A DNA stretch of 64,000 nucleotides from Hoeflea prorocentri (GCF_027944115.1 NZ_JAPJZI010000001.1:186001-250000), one strand, 5' to 3'. Positions 28,131-36,946 are shown, numbered from the stretch's first letter. The notes: a model not told the origin generated them from the letters alone. Made by a program: numbers and translations.

Positions 28131-28559
28131 GAATTTCCCCTTTTCCGCCGCAAAAGGCCGCAACGGCCATGTGCACCCTATGGACCGAGTCGTCGCCCAC
28201 CGAACCTGTCATGAAATGGTTAACAAATTCTAATTCGGTAACGCAACCCTTAATTCTGTCGTCAGTTGTGATGTTCAACCTACTGATTCTTAATGTGAAT
28301 CAAAAAAACGGAAGTTAATTTGATACATTAAGAAAAGCTTATAACCGACTCGGTAGATTCACGAAAGAAAACTCGATTCAGGTGAATTTCATTTACCCGG
28401 TTTTAAGCGATTGGCCCTATGATTAACGATGTCCGTAAACGAAAGGTTACCAAAACGGCCAAACGGCCGTTTCGTTAGCATTAAGTTATGCGAATTGTGT
28501 AATCGGGGACGGATAACGGAATTGGAGTGCCGGGATCTCGCGTCACGGGAGTAATGCGT
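28131..28559. promoter_or_regulatory. ctrA / fliJ-like divergent control region
   Basis: 429 bases without a gene. A TTAACCAT half-site lies on the - strand at 28216-28223. A TTTA-N7-TTAA box lies at 28392-28406. Six GANTC (CcrM methylation) sites are at 28187, 28285, 28297, 28347, 28356 and 28375, five of them within 95 bases. In Caulobacter, ctrA promoters are controlled by CtrA and by the methylation state of GANTC; the same is inferred here. Confidence 0.65.
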
Positions 28560-28916
28560 ATGAAGTCTAGTGAGAGCCTCGTTCGCCTGAAAGAGTTTCA
28601 GGTCAACGACAAACGCCGGCAGCTGAATCAGATTCAGCTGATGATGTCCGAGTTCGAGCGCATGGCCGCCGAACTGGAGTATCAGATTGCGGCAGAGGAA
28701 AAGAAGTCGGGAATTTCGGATCCCACCCATTTCGCCTATCCGACCTTCGCCAAGGCGGCGCGTCAGCGGGCTGAAAACCTGCAAGGCTCCATCCGCGAGT
28801 TGCGGGTGCAGCAGGATGCCGCGGAACTGGCGGTGGAGGAAGCCGAGGCCGATCTGGAGAAAGCCGAGGCGCTTGAAGTGCGTGATGCAAACGCGCGCAG
28901 CACCAAGGTCGGCTAG
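28560..28916 (+). CDS. fliJ: FliJ-like flagellar export chaperone
   Basis: 118 residues, almost entirely charged coiled coil (SLVRLKEFQVNDKRRQLNQIQLMMSEFERMAAELEYQI, then a second helix AARQRAENLQGSIRELRVQQDAAELAVEEAEADLEKAEALE). That two-helix hairpin and length match FliJ, which connects the flagellar export ATPase FliI to the export gate, and a FliJ-annotated gene is common beside ctrA in this order. The ATG at 28560 is 9 bases from a GGAG ribosome site; ATG 28554 is too close. No other flagellar gene is in the window. Coiled-coil similarity alone is weak evidence. Confidence 0.7.
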   Translation: MKSSESLVRLKEFQVNDKRRQLNQIQLMMSEFERMAAELEYQIAAEEKKSGISDPTHFAYPTFAKAARQRAENLQGSIRELRVQQDAAELAVEEAEADLEKAEALEVRDANARSTKVG

Positions 28917-29020
28917 CCGAACTCCTTTTACCTGGACGCAAGAACATCCCGCTGGTTCCGCCAGCGCGGATGTGCTTTGCTGCGCGCGGTGCTAAAGCCG
29001 AGGGGCATTCCGGGAAGGGC

Positions 29021-29527
29021 GTGTCTCAACCACTCACAGGCCGGGGTTCGTCATTGCGCTATCCGCTTTTGTTGCCGCCTCTTTTGTTCGCCGGTCCTTT
29101 CCTCCTGGCGCTTGGGCTCGTGCTGCCGCTTGTGCGGTTCGAAAAACTCTATTTCTTTGAGGAAACCCCGTCACTTGCAGATATCATCGCCACGCTTTGG
29201 CGCGACGGAAATATTGCCCTGTCATTGCTGGTGGCGCTTTTTTCGGCCATCTTTCCCGTATTGAAAATTCTGACGGTTCTTTACGAGGCCGCAAGGCGCG
29301 GCAATGAACCGGGCCGATCCGGGCTGATCGGCCGGTTTATACCGCTGCTTTCTAAATGGTCGATGATGGATGTCCTGCTGGTGGCACTGGTTATCGTCGC
29401 CGCCAAATCAAGCGGTGTCGCCAGCGCATTCACCCAACCGGGATTGTGGTGTTATGCCGGCTCGGCGCTGACGGTCACGGTGGCGCACTGGCTCATTCAG
29501 GCAAGACCATCGCCAAACGGGCTGTGA
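29021..29527 (+). CDS. PqiA-domain membrane protein
   Basis: Paraquat-inducible-protein-A-like inner-membrane protein, 168 residues from the GTG at 29021, which follows GGGAAGG; an ATG at 28970 would add 17 residues without a ribosome site. Four hydrophobic helices are visible, with LALGLVLPLVRFEKLYFF, LFSAIFPVLKILTVLYE and the PqiA signature KWSMMDVLLVALVIVAAK. PqiA domains accompany MCE-type lipid transport, but no mce or pqiB gene is nearby. Half the size of E. coli PqiA, as common for single-domain versions. Confidence 0.82.
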   Translation: MSQPLTGRGSSLRYPLLLPPLLFAGPFLLALGLVLPLVRFEKLYFFEETPSLADIIATLWRDGNIALSLLVALFSAIFPVLKILTVLYEAARRGNEPGRSGLIGRFIPLLSKWSMMDVLLVALVIVAAKSSGVASAFTQPGLWCYAGSALTVTVAHWLIQARPSPNGL

Positions 29528-29605
29528 CCGGAGCCGGGCATGTTTATGATTTTGGGGAAGCAGGTGCGCGCCGATCGGATGACGGCCGGCGCGTAATCGT
29601 CGCGA

Positions 29606-29881
29606 TCAGTGACGGTATTGCTGGATACGCGTGGTCCGCAGTCCTGCAAGGCCGTGGGCATCGATGGATGCCTGCCAGGAAAGGAATTCCTCGACGGTCA
29701 GCGTATAGCGTTCACACGCTTCCTCAAGGCTCAGAAGTCCGCCCCTTACGGCGGCAACGACTTCGGCCTTGCGGCGGATGACCCAGCGCCTCGTGGAGCT
29801 CGGAGGAAGATCGGCAATTGTCAACGGACTACCGTCGGGGCCGATTACATATTTAATTCTCGGTCGTACCATCTCGGTCAT
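29606..29881 (-). CDS. sciP: CtrA inhibitor SciP (DUF1153)
   Basis: 91 residues with the DUF1153 helix-turn-helix: RIKYVIGPDGSPLTIADLPPSSTRRWVIRRKAEVVAAVRGGLLSLEEACERYTLTVEEFLSWQ. In Caulobacter this small protein binds CtrA and blocks its activation of target promoters in G1. The near-complete match to the family and the location near ctrA and chpT make the call firm. A TTAA-N7-CTAAAC element lies 56 bases upstream, hinting at CtrA feedback. Confidence 0.92.
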   Translation of the reverse strand: MTEMVRPRIKYVIGPDGSPLTIADLPPSSTRRWVIRRKAEVVAAVRGGLLSLEEACERYTLTVEEFLSWQASIDAHGLAGLRTTRIQQYRH

Positions 29882-30348
29882 TGGACACTCTACACAAACT
29901 CAAAGACCTAACTTCCAACACCATACAGATTGAGGTTTAAAGATTGTCTAAACAAATGACCTTGAGTTTACATGTATTTGAGTGATCGCTTTTGAGGCCG
30001 GCGTGACACGGTTGTCGACTTTTCTTGCGACCTATCGCTAGTGCATTGCTTTTAAAGAATTAATAGGCTGGTTCTGGGTTGGCCGGTCGAAGGTGCCTTA
30101 GCCGTTTGCACCAACCTGAAATTGTGGGCAATCCGGATTGCACCGCCGATTGCGCCGGATGAAACGAAGTGCGTATTGCGTCGGAAGATGGGTTTGGCTG
30201 CCGGTTTTCAGCAGCGGTTTCGAGGGCAAGGGCGTTCTTGAAAAACGGCCCAAGGGCGCGAATGGCTTGCCGACAGACAGCCGATTGCATATATCATTGC
30301 CAGAAGCTTGATTGGCGCCTTTAACGCCTTTGAACGCGGAAAACGGTT
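29882..30348. other. sciP-mnmA intergenic region
   Basis: 467 bases without a supported gene. Near sciP, a CtrA-like element TTAA-N7-CTAAAC spans 29937-29953 inside an imperfect GTTTA/TAAAC dyad. The part from 30060 to 30340 is GC-richer and has short open frames but no recognisable protein. Promoters for sciP (leftward) and mnmA (rightward) must lie here. Confidence 0.45.
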
Positions 30349-31548
30349 TTGAACACTTTAGATATCGATAAGAAGCCCGAAGACACACGGGTTGTCGTCG
30401 CCATGTCCGGCGGTGTCGACTCGTCGGTTGTTGCCGGCATTTTGAAGCGCGAAGGCTATGATGTCGTCGGCGTGACGCTGCAGCTCTACGATCACGGGGC
30501 CGCCGTGCACCGGGCCGGCTCCTGCTGCGCGGGCCAGGACATTGATGACGCACGGCGCGTCTGCGAAACGCTGGACATCCCTCACTATGTGCTGGACTAC
30601 GAACAGCGTTTCCGCGAGGCCGTGATCGATCCGTTTGCCGAGAGCTACGTGGCCGGCGAGACGCCTATTCCCTGCGTTGCCTGTAATCAGACGGTCAAGT
30701 TTGCGGATCTTTTGAAGACAGCCCAAGATCTCGGCGCTGATGCGCTGGCCACCGGGCATTACATCCGCTCACGTCCCCGTGGCGAGCACAGGGCGCTTTA
30801 TCGTCCGCTCGATAGCAGCAAGGACCAGAGTTATTTTCTCTTTGCCACGACCCAGGAACAGCTCGACTTCCTGCGGTTTCCGCTTGGCAGTTTGCCGAAG
30901 GCCGAAACCCGGGCTTTGGCGGCCGGCATGGGGCTGAACGTGGCCGACAAGGCGGAAAGCCAGGACATCTGCTTCGTGCCGCAGGGAAAATACAGCGACA
31001 TCATCACAAAACTGCGGCCGGAAGCGGCGGCGAAGGGCGAGATCGTTCATATTGACGGCCGGGTTCTTGGCCGCCATGACGGCATCATGCATTACACGAT
31101 CGGTCAACGCCGTGGCATAGGCGTTGCGGTCGGCGAACCCCTTTACGTTGTTCATCTTGATGCGCCGTCTTCGCGTGTAGTTGTCGGTCCGAGATCGGCG
31201 CTCGACACCCACAGGCTTTTCCTGCGTGACGTCAATTGGCTTGGCGACACGCCGCACAGTGAACTGCCGCAGGACGGTTTCAACTGCTTTGCCAAGGTTC
31301 GCTCGACGCGGCCGCCAAAGCCGGCAATCGTCTGGTCGAGGGACGGCACGCTGGTGGTAGAACTCGAAAAGGGCGAGCCGGGCATTGCTCCGGGGCAGGC
31401 CTGTGTCCTTTATTCAAGCGATGAAGACGATGCGCGTGTCTTCGGCGGCGGTTTCATCGACCGGACCGAACGCACGGACGAGGCGGAAAAACTGCTTCAG
31501 GCGGTGTTGTCAGACGCTTCCGAACCCGCGGCCCTGCACCAGGGCTAA
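30349..31548 (+). CDS. mnmA: tRNA 2-thiouridylase MnmA
   Basis: Forms 2-thiouridine at the wobble base of tRNA-Lys, -Glu and -Gln using sulfur from a persulfide relay. 399 residues; PP-loop [13 protein letters not shown] at about 18-30, catalytic cysteines in [10 protein letters not shown] and in ESQDICFVP, and the tRNA-contact segments KDQSYFLF and [11 protein letters not shown]. The start is a TTG at 30349 with a poor ribosome site; an in-frame ATG near codon 19 would remove part of the PP-loop, so TTG is preferred. Confidence 0.95.
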   Translation: MNTLDIDKKPEDTRVVVAMSGGVDSSVVAGILKREGYDVVGVTLQLYDHGAAVHRAGSCCAGQDIDDARRVCETLDIPHYVLDYEQRFREAVIDPFAESYVAGETPIPCVACNQTVKFADLLKTAQDLGADALATGHYIRSRPRGEHRALYRPLDSSKDQSYFLFATTQEQLDFLRFPLGSLPKAETRALAAGMGLNVADKAESQDICFVPQGKYSDIITKLRPEAAAKGEIVHIDGRVLGRHDGIMHYTIGQRRGIGVAVGEPLYVVHLDAPSSRVVVGPRSALDTHRLFLRDVNWLGDTPHSELPQDGFNCFAKVRSTRPPKPAIVWSRDGTLVVELEKGEPGIAPGQACVLYSSDEDDARVFGGGFIDRTERTDEAEKLLQAVLSDASEPAALHQG

Positions 31549-31585
31549 GCCTTGTGTGATTTAACCCGAGGCGTTCCGTCCGTGC

Positions 31586-31612
31586 AAAAAAAGGCCGGCA
31601 CAATGGCCGGCC
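31586..31612 (-). terminator. Rho-independent terminator of the aminotransferase gene
   Basis: 7-bp stem GGCCGGC / GCCGGCC (31593-31599, 31606-31612), loop of six; read on the - strand it ends in seven T residues. It lies between two convergent genes and may also stop mnmA transcripts. Confidence 0.85.
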
Positions 31613-31634
31613 GATACCCCAGATAGCGGTTTGG

Positions 31635-32774
31635 TTATTCCGCCGCCACCGCCTGGCGGGAGGACGCAAATTCAATGATCGTCTCGATGATGCGATCCTG
31701 ATCGCTGCGCTGCAGGTAGGGATGCATGGGCAGGCACAATATTGAATTCGGCAGTTGTTCCGTGACCGTCAGCTCGCCGGGGCCCTTCGGATGGTGAGCA
31801 TAGGCGGGCTGCTGATGCAGCGGTTTGACGTAGTAGATCACCGACGGGATATCGCGCTCGGCCAGCGTTGCCTTAAGGGCGTCCCGGTCGACGGTTTCGA
31901 TGGCGAACTGCGCCCAGGCTGACACCATGCCTTCCGGCGTGTGCGGCACGCGGACATGGTCTTTCAGATTTTCGCTGTAATAGGCCGCAACATTCTGGCG
32001 TGCTTCCAGCTCCTCGTCGAAGATCGCCAGTTTCTCAAGCAGGATGGCTGCCTGGATCGTGTCGAGCCGAGAGTTTATGCCGACATGAATGTTGTCGTAC
32101 TGGCTTTCACCCTTGCCGTGGAAAGCATAGGAGCGCAGCTTTTCCATCATGGCATCGTCATTGGTGAACATGGCGCCGCCGTCACCGTAACAGCCGAGCG
32201 GTTTTGCCGGATAGAAACTGGTTGCCGCGGCATGGCCAAAGGACCCGCAACGGCCGGCAGGGGTCTTGCCGCCAATGCTTTGTGCAGCATCCTCCAGCAT
32301 CAGCAGGCCGAATTTGTTACAGACGGCATTGATCGCCGGGTAATCGGCAGGCGTGCCGAACAGATCAACCGGAAGCACAGCCTTCGGATTAAGGCGGCCC
32401 TCCGCGCGAATGGCGACGATGGTTTCTTCAAGATGGACCGGATCGATATTGTATGTCTCGTGCGAGACTTCCACGAAGACAGGGGTTGCACCGGTCAGTG
32501 CCACGACTTCAGCCGTTGCGGCAAATGTGAATGACGGCACGAAGACCGCGTCTCCCGGGCCGATCTTCCAGGCCATGAGCGGGATCAGAAGCGCATCGGT
32601 GCCATTGGCGCATGCGATTGCGTGCTTGACGCCCACATAGTCGGCAATCTTTTCCTCGAATTCCGACACTTCCGGTCCGAGAATATAACGGCCTTCGCTG
32701 AGAACCTTGGAGACTGCCTTTTCAAGACGATCGCCAATGCGCGCCCTTTGCGCAGCAAGATCGATAAACTGCAT
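31635..32774 (-). CDS. DegT/DnrJ/EryC1/StrS-family sugar aminotransferase
   Basis: 379 residues, PLP-dependent aminotransferase of nucleotide-linked keto-sugars. Key stretches: PSFTFAATAEVVALTGATPVFVEV, the PLP-stacking LEDAAQSIGGK and the lysine in FYPAKPLGCYGDGGAMFTN. The family makes amino-sugars for O-antigen, capsule or glycosylation. Upstream on the same strand is a Gfo/Idh/MocA dehydrogenase like WlbA/WbpB, which oxidises the sugar before transamination, so a UDP-3-amino sugar pathway is a fair inference. They are separate transcripts because a terminator separates them. Confidence 0.9.
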   Translation of the reverse strand: MQFIDLAAQRARIGDRLEKAVSKVLSEGRYILGPEVSEFEEKIADYVGVKHAIACANGTDALLIPLMAWKIGPGDAVFVPSFTFAATAEVVALTGATPVFVEVSHETYNIDPVHLEETIVAIRAEGRLNPKAVLPVDLFGTPADYPAINAVCNKFGLLMLEDAAQSIGGKTPAGRCGSFGHAAATSFYPAKPLGCYGDGGAMFTNDDAMMEKLRSYAFHGKGESQYDNIHVGINSRLDTIQAAILLEKLAIFDEELEARQNVAAYYSENLKDHVRVPHTPEGMVSAWAQFAIETVDRDALKATLAERDIPSVIYYVKPLHQQPAYAHHPKGPGELTVTEQLPNSILCLPMHPYLQRSDQDRIIETIIEFASSRQAVAAE

Positions 32775-32842
32775 GTTTGCTTCAGTCCCCCTGCGGTCGC
32801 ACTGATGGTGGTCCGGAATAGGCCGGTCGCCCGACAGTGCCT

Positions 32843-32896
32843 AAAAAAGAGTATTGTGGACATTCGGACCCCAACATGCCGAATGTCCACACTCTC
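32843..32896 (-). terminator. Long rho-independent terminator after the Gfo/Idh/MocA gene
   Basis: 12-bp perfect inverted repeat GTGGACATTCGG (32856-32867) / CCGAATGTCCAC (32879-32890), extended by AGAG/CTCT around a small bulge; on the - strand the stem runs into six T residues (complement of 32843-32848). It stops the gene ending at 33041. Confidence 0.82.
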
Positions 32897-33040
32897 ACCG
32901 ACAATAACGTCAAATCCCTTTGAATCTAGCTAATACGCTGTCATTGCACATATTTCTACCCCTTGACCATCACACAAAGGCGCAGTTTGTAACCGCAGGT
33001 GATCGGTATTTTTTGGGTGATTTGCGCCGCAAATCGCCAA

Positions 33041-34000
33041 TCAGTCGTGGCTTACAGTGCCCGTCGAGAGGATTTTGATGACGGCGAGGCCGTCGTCAAC
33101 CGGCGTGCGGGAGGGTTTGCCTTCGGCAATACACGCGATGAAATGGGCGCATTCACGTGTCAGCGGAAGCCCGTCCGCGATGTCGATAAAGCGCGGCTCG
33201 GCCGTCTCAAACTCCAGGCCGTTGTCACCCTTCCAGACCTGGTGGTCATAAACAGCGAGCTTTTCCTGCCATGGCGCGACATCATCAAACACAGCCATCG
33301 CCTTGTCGCCGATCACCGTCAGGCGGCGCTCGCGGTAGGGGTTCAGGCGCGAGGCAAAGACATGTGAGCGGATGCCGCCCGGGAAGCTCAGATGCAAATG
33401 GGCAAAATCGCTCAAGTGATCGAGGACAGCCGCCCCTTCGCCACGGATATCGGCGGGTTCCTCGCCGGTAAGCGCCAGAATCAGCGACAAGTCATGGGGG
33501 GCGATATCCCAAAGCGCATCGTTTTCGGTGTGAAACCTGCCGAGGCCGACGCGGTGGGAGTGGATATATTGAATATGTCCCAGCTTGCCCTCTAGAACCA
33601 TGCGTTCGAGGGCTTCGAAGGCCGGGTGAAAGCGCAGCACATGGCCGGTCATGACTGTCAGGTCTGTTTTTGCCGCGGCTTCGACGACGGCCGAGGCATC
33701 CTCGACAGTCAGCGCAATCGGTTTCTCGATCAGAAGATGTTTGCCGGCTGCGATGATCTTGAGAGCCATCGGCGCATGGAACTGCGGCGGCAGCGCGAGG
33801 ACAACGGCATCAATGTCGCTGCTCGAAAGAACGTCTTCCATGTCCATTGAAGCAACGCCGAATTGCCCGGCAAGGTCTGCCGCGCGGATTTTATCCTCAT
33901 CGCATACGGCATAAAGGGCTCCAAGCTCGCTCAGTGTCCTGACGTGATTCCTGCCCCAATAGCCGCATCCGATGACGGCAACTGCCGGTTTGGATTTCAT
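33041..34000 (-). CDS. Gfo/Idh/MocA-family NAD-dependent sugar dehydrogenase
   Basis: 319 residues from the ATG at 34000. N-terminal Rossmann fold AVIGCGYWGRNHVRTLSELG, then DIDAVVLALPPQFHAPMALKIIAAGKHLLIEKPIA, the Gfo/Idh/MocA signature with the catalytic Lys in EKP. HRVGLGRFHTENDALWDIAPHDLSLIL resembles the WlbA/WbpB UDP-GlcNAc(A) 3-dehydrogenase subgroup. Together with the aminotransferase it probably contributes to an unusual surface sugar. Its product cannot be named from sequence. Confidence 0.87.
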   Translation of the reverse strand: MKSKPAVAVIGCGYWGRNHVRTLSELGALYAVCDEDKIRAADLAGQFGVASMDMEDVLSSSDIDAVVLALPPQFHAPMALKIIAAGKHLLIEKPIALTVEDASAVVEAAAKTDLTVMTGHVLRFHPAFEALERMVLEGKLGHIQYIHSHRVGLGRFHTENDALWDIAPHDLSLILALTGEEPADIRGEGAAVLDHLSDFAHLHLSFPGGIRSHVFASRLNPYRERRLTVIGDKAMAVFDDVAPWQEKLAVYDHQVWKGDNGLEFETAEPRFIDIADGLPLTRECAHFIACIAEGKPSRTPVDDGLAVIKILSTGTVSHD

Positions 34001-34094
34001 ACTGTTTGTCTGCGTCCTTTGTCGTTCCCGCGTTGCCATATCGGCCTGCCTGGCAGCGCGCAAGTGGCGGGCCGGATTTTCTGCAAGCTTTTGC

Positions 34095-34124
34095 TTGACA
34101 CCGGCAAGCGTGCGCCCTTATATC
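34095..34124 (+). promoter_or_regulatory. Promoter of tRNA-Met
   Basis: TTGACA (34095-34100) and TATATC (34119-34124) separated by 18 bases, with the mature tRNA beginning 20 bases after the -10. A near-consensus housekeeping promoter. Confidence 0.78.
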
Positions 34125-34143
34125 GCGCCGTTCTTGGCTCTCC

Positions 34144-34220
34144 GGCGGGGTAGCTCAGGTGGTTAGAGCAGCGGAATCATAATCCGCGTGTCGGGGGTTC
34201 GAGTCCCTCTCCCGCTACCA
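34144..34220 (+). tRNA. tRNA-Met (anticodon CAT)
   Basis: 77 bases folding into a complete cloverleaf: acceptor GGCGGGG / TCCCGCT with G-T ends, D-arm GCTC/GAGC, anticodon stem GCGGA / TCCGC with loop ATCATAA (anticodon CAT), T-arm GGGGG-TTCGAGT-CCCTC and encoded ACCA. The sequence resembles rhizobial elongator tRNA-Met; a lysidine-modified tRNA-Ile2 also has CAT, so isotype rests on similarity. An integrase points at its 3' end, making it the likely island attachment site. Confidence 0.95.
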
Positions 34221-34419
34221 ATTTTTTCAAAGACTTAGAGAGATTTCGCTGAAAAATAGCCGTTTTTGCGTTAGCGCGAAAAACCCTTATTTTTCAACAC
34301 TTGTCAGATTTTCCGCATTTTCCGTTTGACATAGATTTGACATGCGCGTGCCTGTTTGTACCCGTTTTGTCTTGCGAATTCCTGTTAGGTTGCGCAGTTC
34401 ACTTTCGTGATGATGTTTG

Positions 34420-35580
34420 TCAGGAGAACAACGCTTGCTCAGCTGCCTTGGCAGCGTTTCTTTCGTCCTGATATTCGCGCCAAAGATGCCCGTAAATATC
34501 CCATGTCGTCTGGATGCTGGCATGCCCCGCCCAGGTTTTGACTTGCTTTGGCGTGGCGCCGTTTTTGATCCACAACGATATTCCTGCATGACGAAGGCTG
34601 TGCATGCCGAAGAGAGGCTTATCGCCTTCCTTGATAATATTGGCGGAGACCATCAGTGGAACCCAAAGCCGATTATAGAGATTGGCATAGCTTTCGACTT
34701 TGCCCACCCCGTTGCCGAAGACCAAAGCATCCTGATTTGAAGGGCATGAAAGCATCCACTTGCGGAGTGCTTTTGCTGTTCGAGGCCCTATTGGCACATT
34801 ACGAATGCTGTTCTTTGTTTTAACTCGCTCAATGTTGTTCCAGCGATCGGCCTTGCGTCGAACCTGAATCTCGGTTGTCGGCTTCTTCAAACATATGAAC
34901 CGTCGGCTCACGGCGCGTAGTTCGCTTATTCTGAGGGCTTGGAATAACAAGACGCTCACGAAGGCTTCGGCGCGTCCACTTTTGTCGAAGTTCGCCGACG
35001 CTTGGAGAAACGTTTTCAAGACTTCCATCGGGGGCAAATTCAGAGACTCACGGTCAGCTTCCCAATCGGGCGCGGTGCGTACCGAAATCGCCCGCGCCGG
35101 ATTGCTGCCGATCCAACCCTGACCCACCGAATAGTCAACGATCATACGGAGCGTCGAAAACACGCGTTGGGCCAGATCGTCGCTACGGCTGACTTCCAGT
35201 TCACGTGCGAAAGCGACACAGTCCGGTCCACTTAGCCGAGAGATTTTTGATTTTGCGATATTGAAAGGTATTAAGTGCAAGCGGACGTGTTGTTCGTATC
35301 CCCTCAACGTAATTCGCGCTCGCTTACTGGCGTCGACCAGGTTTTCGAAGTCGCTGAGAAATGCTCGTGCGGCGTCTCCCACCGTTATCGAACGTTTATC
35401 AGGCACATGAACGCCGCGGGCAATCTGACCTTCAACACGGATGCGTTCGTCTTCTGCCTCGCGTTTGGTTCCAAACTGCTTCTGTTGAAGGTTTCCGTCA
35501 CGATCAACATAGTTCAGCTGCCAGGCGGTGCGTTTCTCGCCCGATTTTGTTGCCCAAGACCTTTTCCTGACCCTTGCCAT
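34420..35580 (-). CDS. Tyrosine-type site-specific integrase
   Basis: 386-residue phage-type integrase. N-terminal Arm-binding-like part (WQLNYVDRDGNLQQKQFGTKREAEDE), SAM-like core-binding domain about 60-170, and catalytic domain with Arg in FQALRISELRAVSRR, His-x-x-Arg in FGMHSLRHAGISLWI, GHAS, and the nucleophile Tyr in TTWDIYGHLW. All key residues are present, so it is probably active. Its 3' end faces the tRNA-Met gene 200 bases away, as in tRNA-integrated islands. The small Xis-like gene lies directly upstream. Confidence 0.93.
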   Translation of the reverse strand: MARVRKRSWATKSGEKRTAWQLNYVDRDGNLQQKQFGTKREAEDERIRVEGQIARGVHVPDKRSITVGDAARAFLSDFENLVDASKRARITLRGYEQHVRLHLIPFNIAKSKISRLSGPDCVAFARELEVSRSDDLAQRVFSTLRMIVDYSVGQGWIGSNPARAISVRTAPDWEADRESLNLPPMEVLKTFLQASANFDKSGRAEAFVSVLLFQALRISELRAVSRRFICLKKPTTEIQVRRKADRWNNIERVKTKNSIRNVPIGPRTAKALRKWMLSCPSNQDALVFGNGVGKVESYANLYNRLWVPLMVSANIIKEGDKPLFGMHSLRHAGISLWIKNGATPKQVKTWAGHASIQTTWDIYGHLWREYQDERNAAKAAEQALFS

Positions 35581-35595
35581 ACACGAAGCCTGTAT

Positions 35596-35853
35596 CTATC
35601 TCCGTTCGCGTCCGAGTGCCTGCTGCTCGCGTTTCTTGAAATAGGTTTCGAGCGAAGATTTCCGCGCGACTAGGCCGATACCTGGTTCGTTCCAGATTGG
35701 CATGCAACCGCGCTCTGCAATGTGATAAATCCTCCTCGGTTTACACCCCAAGGCAGCGGCAATAGCCTTGGCGCCGCAAAGGAGATCCGAGTCAAGCCCT
35801 TTGCCTGTTTTCGCTAGCGCGTTACTCTCGTGCTGTCGTTTGCAGTGGTACAT
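35596..35853 (-). CDS. Small helix-turn-helix protein, excisionase-like
   Basis: 85 residues. The middle (LCGAKAIAAALGCKPRRIYHIAERGCMPIWNEPGIGLVARKSSLETYF) fits an AlpA/MerR-type winged helix used by excisionases and phage regulators. It ends 15 bases before the integrase start on the same strand and is probably co-transcribed, which supports an Xis or directionality role. Not assignable to a named protein. Confidence 0.65.
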   Translation of the reverse strand: MYHCKRQHESNALAKTGKGLDSDLLCGAKAIAAALGCKPRRIYHIAERGCMPIWNEPGIGLVARKSSLETYFKKREQQALGRERR

Positions 35854-36248
35854 CGGCTATTCCTGAACGGCTTGTTCTCGTCTTCGACCATCACTAACGT
35901 TTTCCCAAGATGCTCTTGGTTGTGTGTCATATCTAAGTCCGGAAATTCGACAGATCAACGGAAAAACTCACGTAAAAATATACACTTACATCCACCATCA
36001 ACCAGCTGTTGTTCTCTCGGGGAAAGCCTCGAACAGTCCGGCTATTTCCATCCAATATTCTTTTTTCAATGCTTAATCAGATTATGGCCGGGCCGAAGAA
36101 GGCGGACTGTCAAGGGCGGCCCACAGGGCCGCCGCCAGAGGCGGGCATAGCCCCTTGACTGTCCGGTGCGGCCCGGCAGGCTTGCTTGCAAGCAGCAAAA
36201 ACCCTTCCAATCCCCCAGAAGATCCTGGCATCTTCGACATGCGGCCCC
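35854..36248. other. Island intergenic stretch with a nested inverted repeat
   Basis: 395 bases without a supported gene. At 36109-36159, GTCAAGGG pairs with CCCTTGAC around an inner 8-bp hairpin GGCGGCCC-ACA-GGGCCGCC (36115-36133), with a direct repeat GACTGTC at the edges. The role could be a terminator for the gene at 36249 or a recombination/transfer site; the sequence does not decide. Confidence 0.4.
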
Positions 36249-36761
36249 TTAAAGGCGCTGTTCTCGATCCGCCATACGCTCAAGGTCGGAGAGGACGGCA
36301 TCCAACCATGCGCGATCCTCATACATGTAGACCCGGGCTGCATCTTGCCGTGTCGCGATAGCCCCAAGGCTAAGCTTGGCATGGACGCCAGCTACCGTCC
36401 GTGCTGGAACAGCGACAGCTTCACGCACGGCCTTTGCGTAGCCTTCAAAGGATTTCCAGCATTCAAGCCATGCATTCGCATGAGTGTCTCTGAGGGGGCT
36501 GGGCATGAGATCGCTTCGTCTACCTGCTGCTCGAAGTCGTTTGAGTAGTCGCCGCGCCCTGGCGTTCCGGTTACGAAATTGTTCTGCCGTCGCAATGCGG
36601 CGAAACAACTCGGCATCTGCGTTGGGATCGAGGTCGGGTAGCGTAGGCACCGGAAGGGTATCTATGGCGTTGAAAGTAGGAAAGGCCAATGCCGGTGTGG
36701 CAAGGCCTCCGGCCAGTATGGCACGGCGGGAAAGTCTTGTGTTAAAGGTACGGGTAGCCAT
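36249..36761 (-). CDS. Hypothetical protein with Tat-like signal
   Basis: 170 residues starting behind GGAGT. The N-terminus NTRLSRRAILAGGLATPALAFP is a twin-arginine-like signal sequence. The rest is Arg/Ala-rich and helical (RRIATAEQFRNRNARARRLLKRLRAAGRR, HANAWLECWKSFEGYAKAVREAV). No catalytic motif. Similar small Tat-signal proteins occur in alphaproteobacterial prophages and islands. Unknown function. Confidence 0.6.
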   Translation of the reverse strand: MATRTFNTRLSRRAILAGGLATPALAFPTFNAIDTLPVPTLPDLDPNADAELFRRIATAEQFRNRNARARRLLKRLRAAGRRSDLMPSPLRDTHANAWLECWKSFEGYAKAVREAVAVPARTVAGVHAKLSLGAIATRQDAARVYMYEDRAWLDAVLSDLERMADREQRL

Positions 36762-36946
36762 GACCGGACTCCTCTAAGTCAGGTTGTGGTCAGGCGTGGG
36801 GTGGGTGTTCGCGCACCCCCTCACGCTGTTCGGTTACCATGCATTGTCTCAGTAGATAAGTAGTGATACCCCTGTATCACCTATTTCCTATATAGTCAAC
36901 TGTAGGCATTAATGTTGATCTATATGGATCAAGAAAGTTCTTTTGA

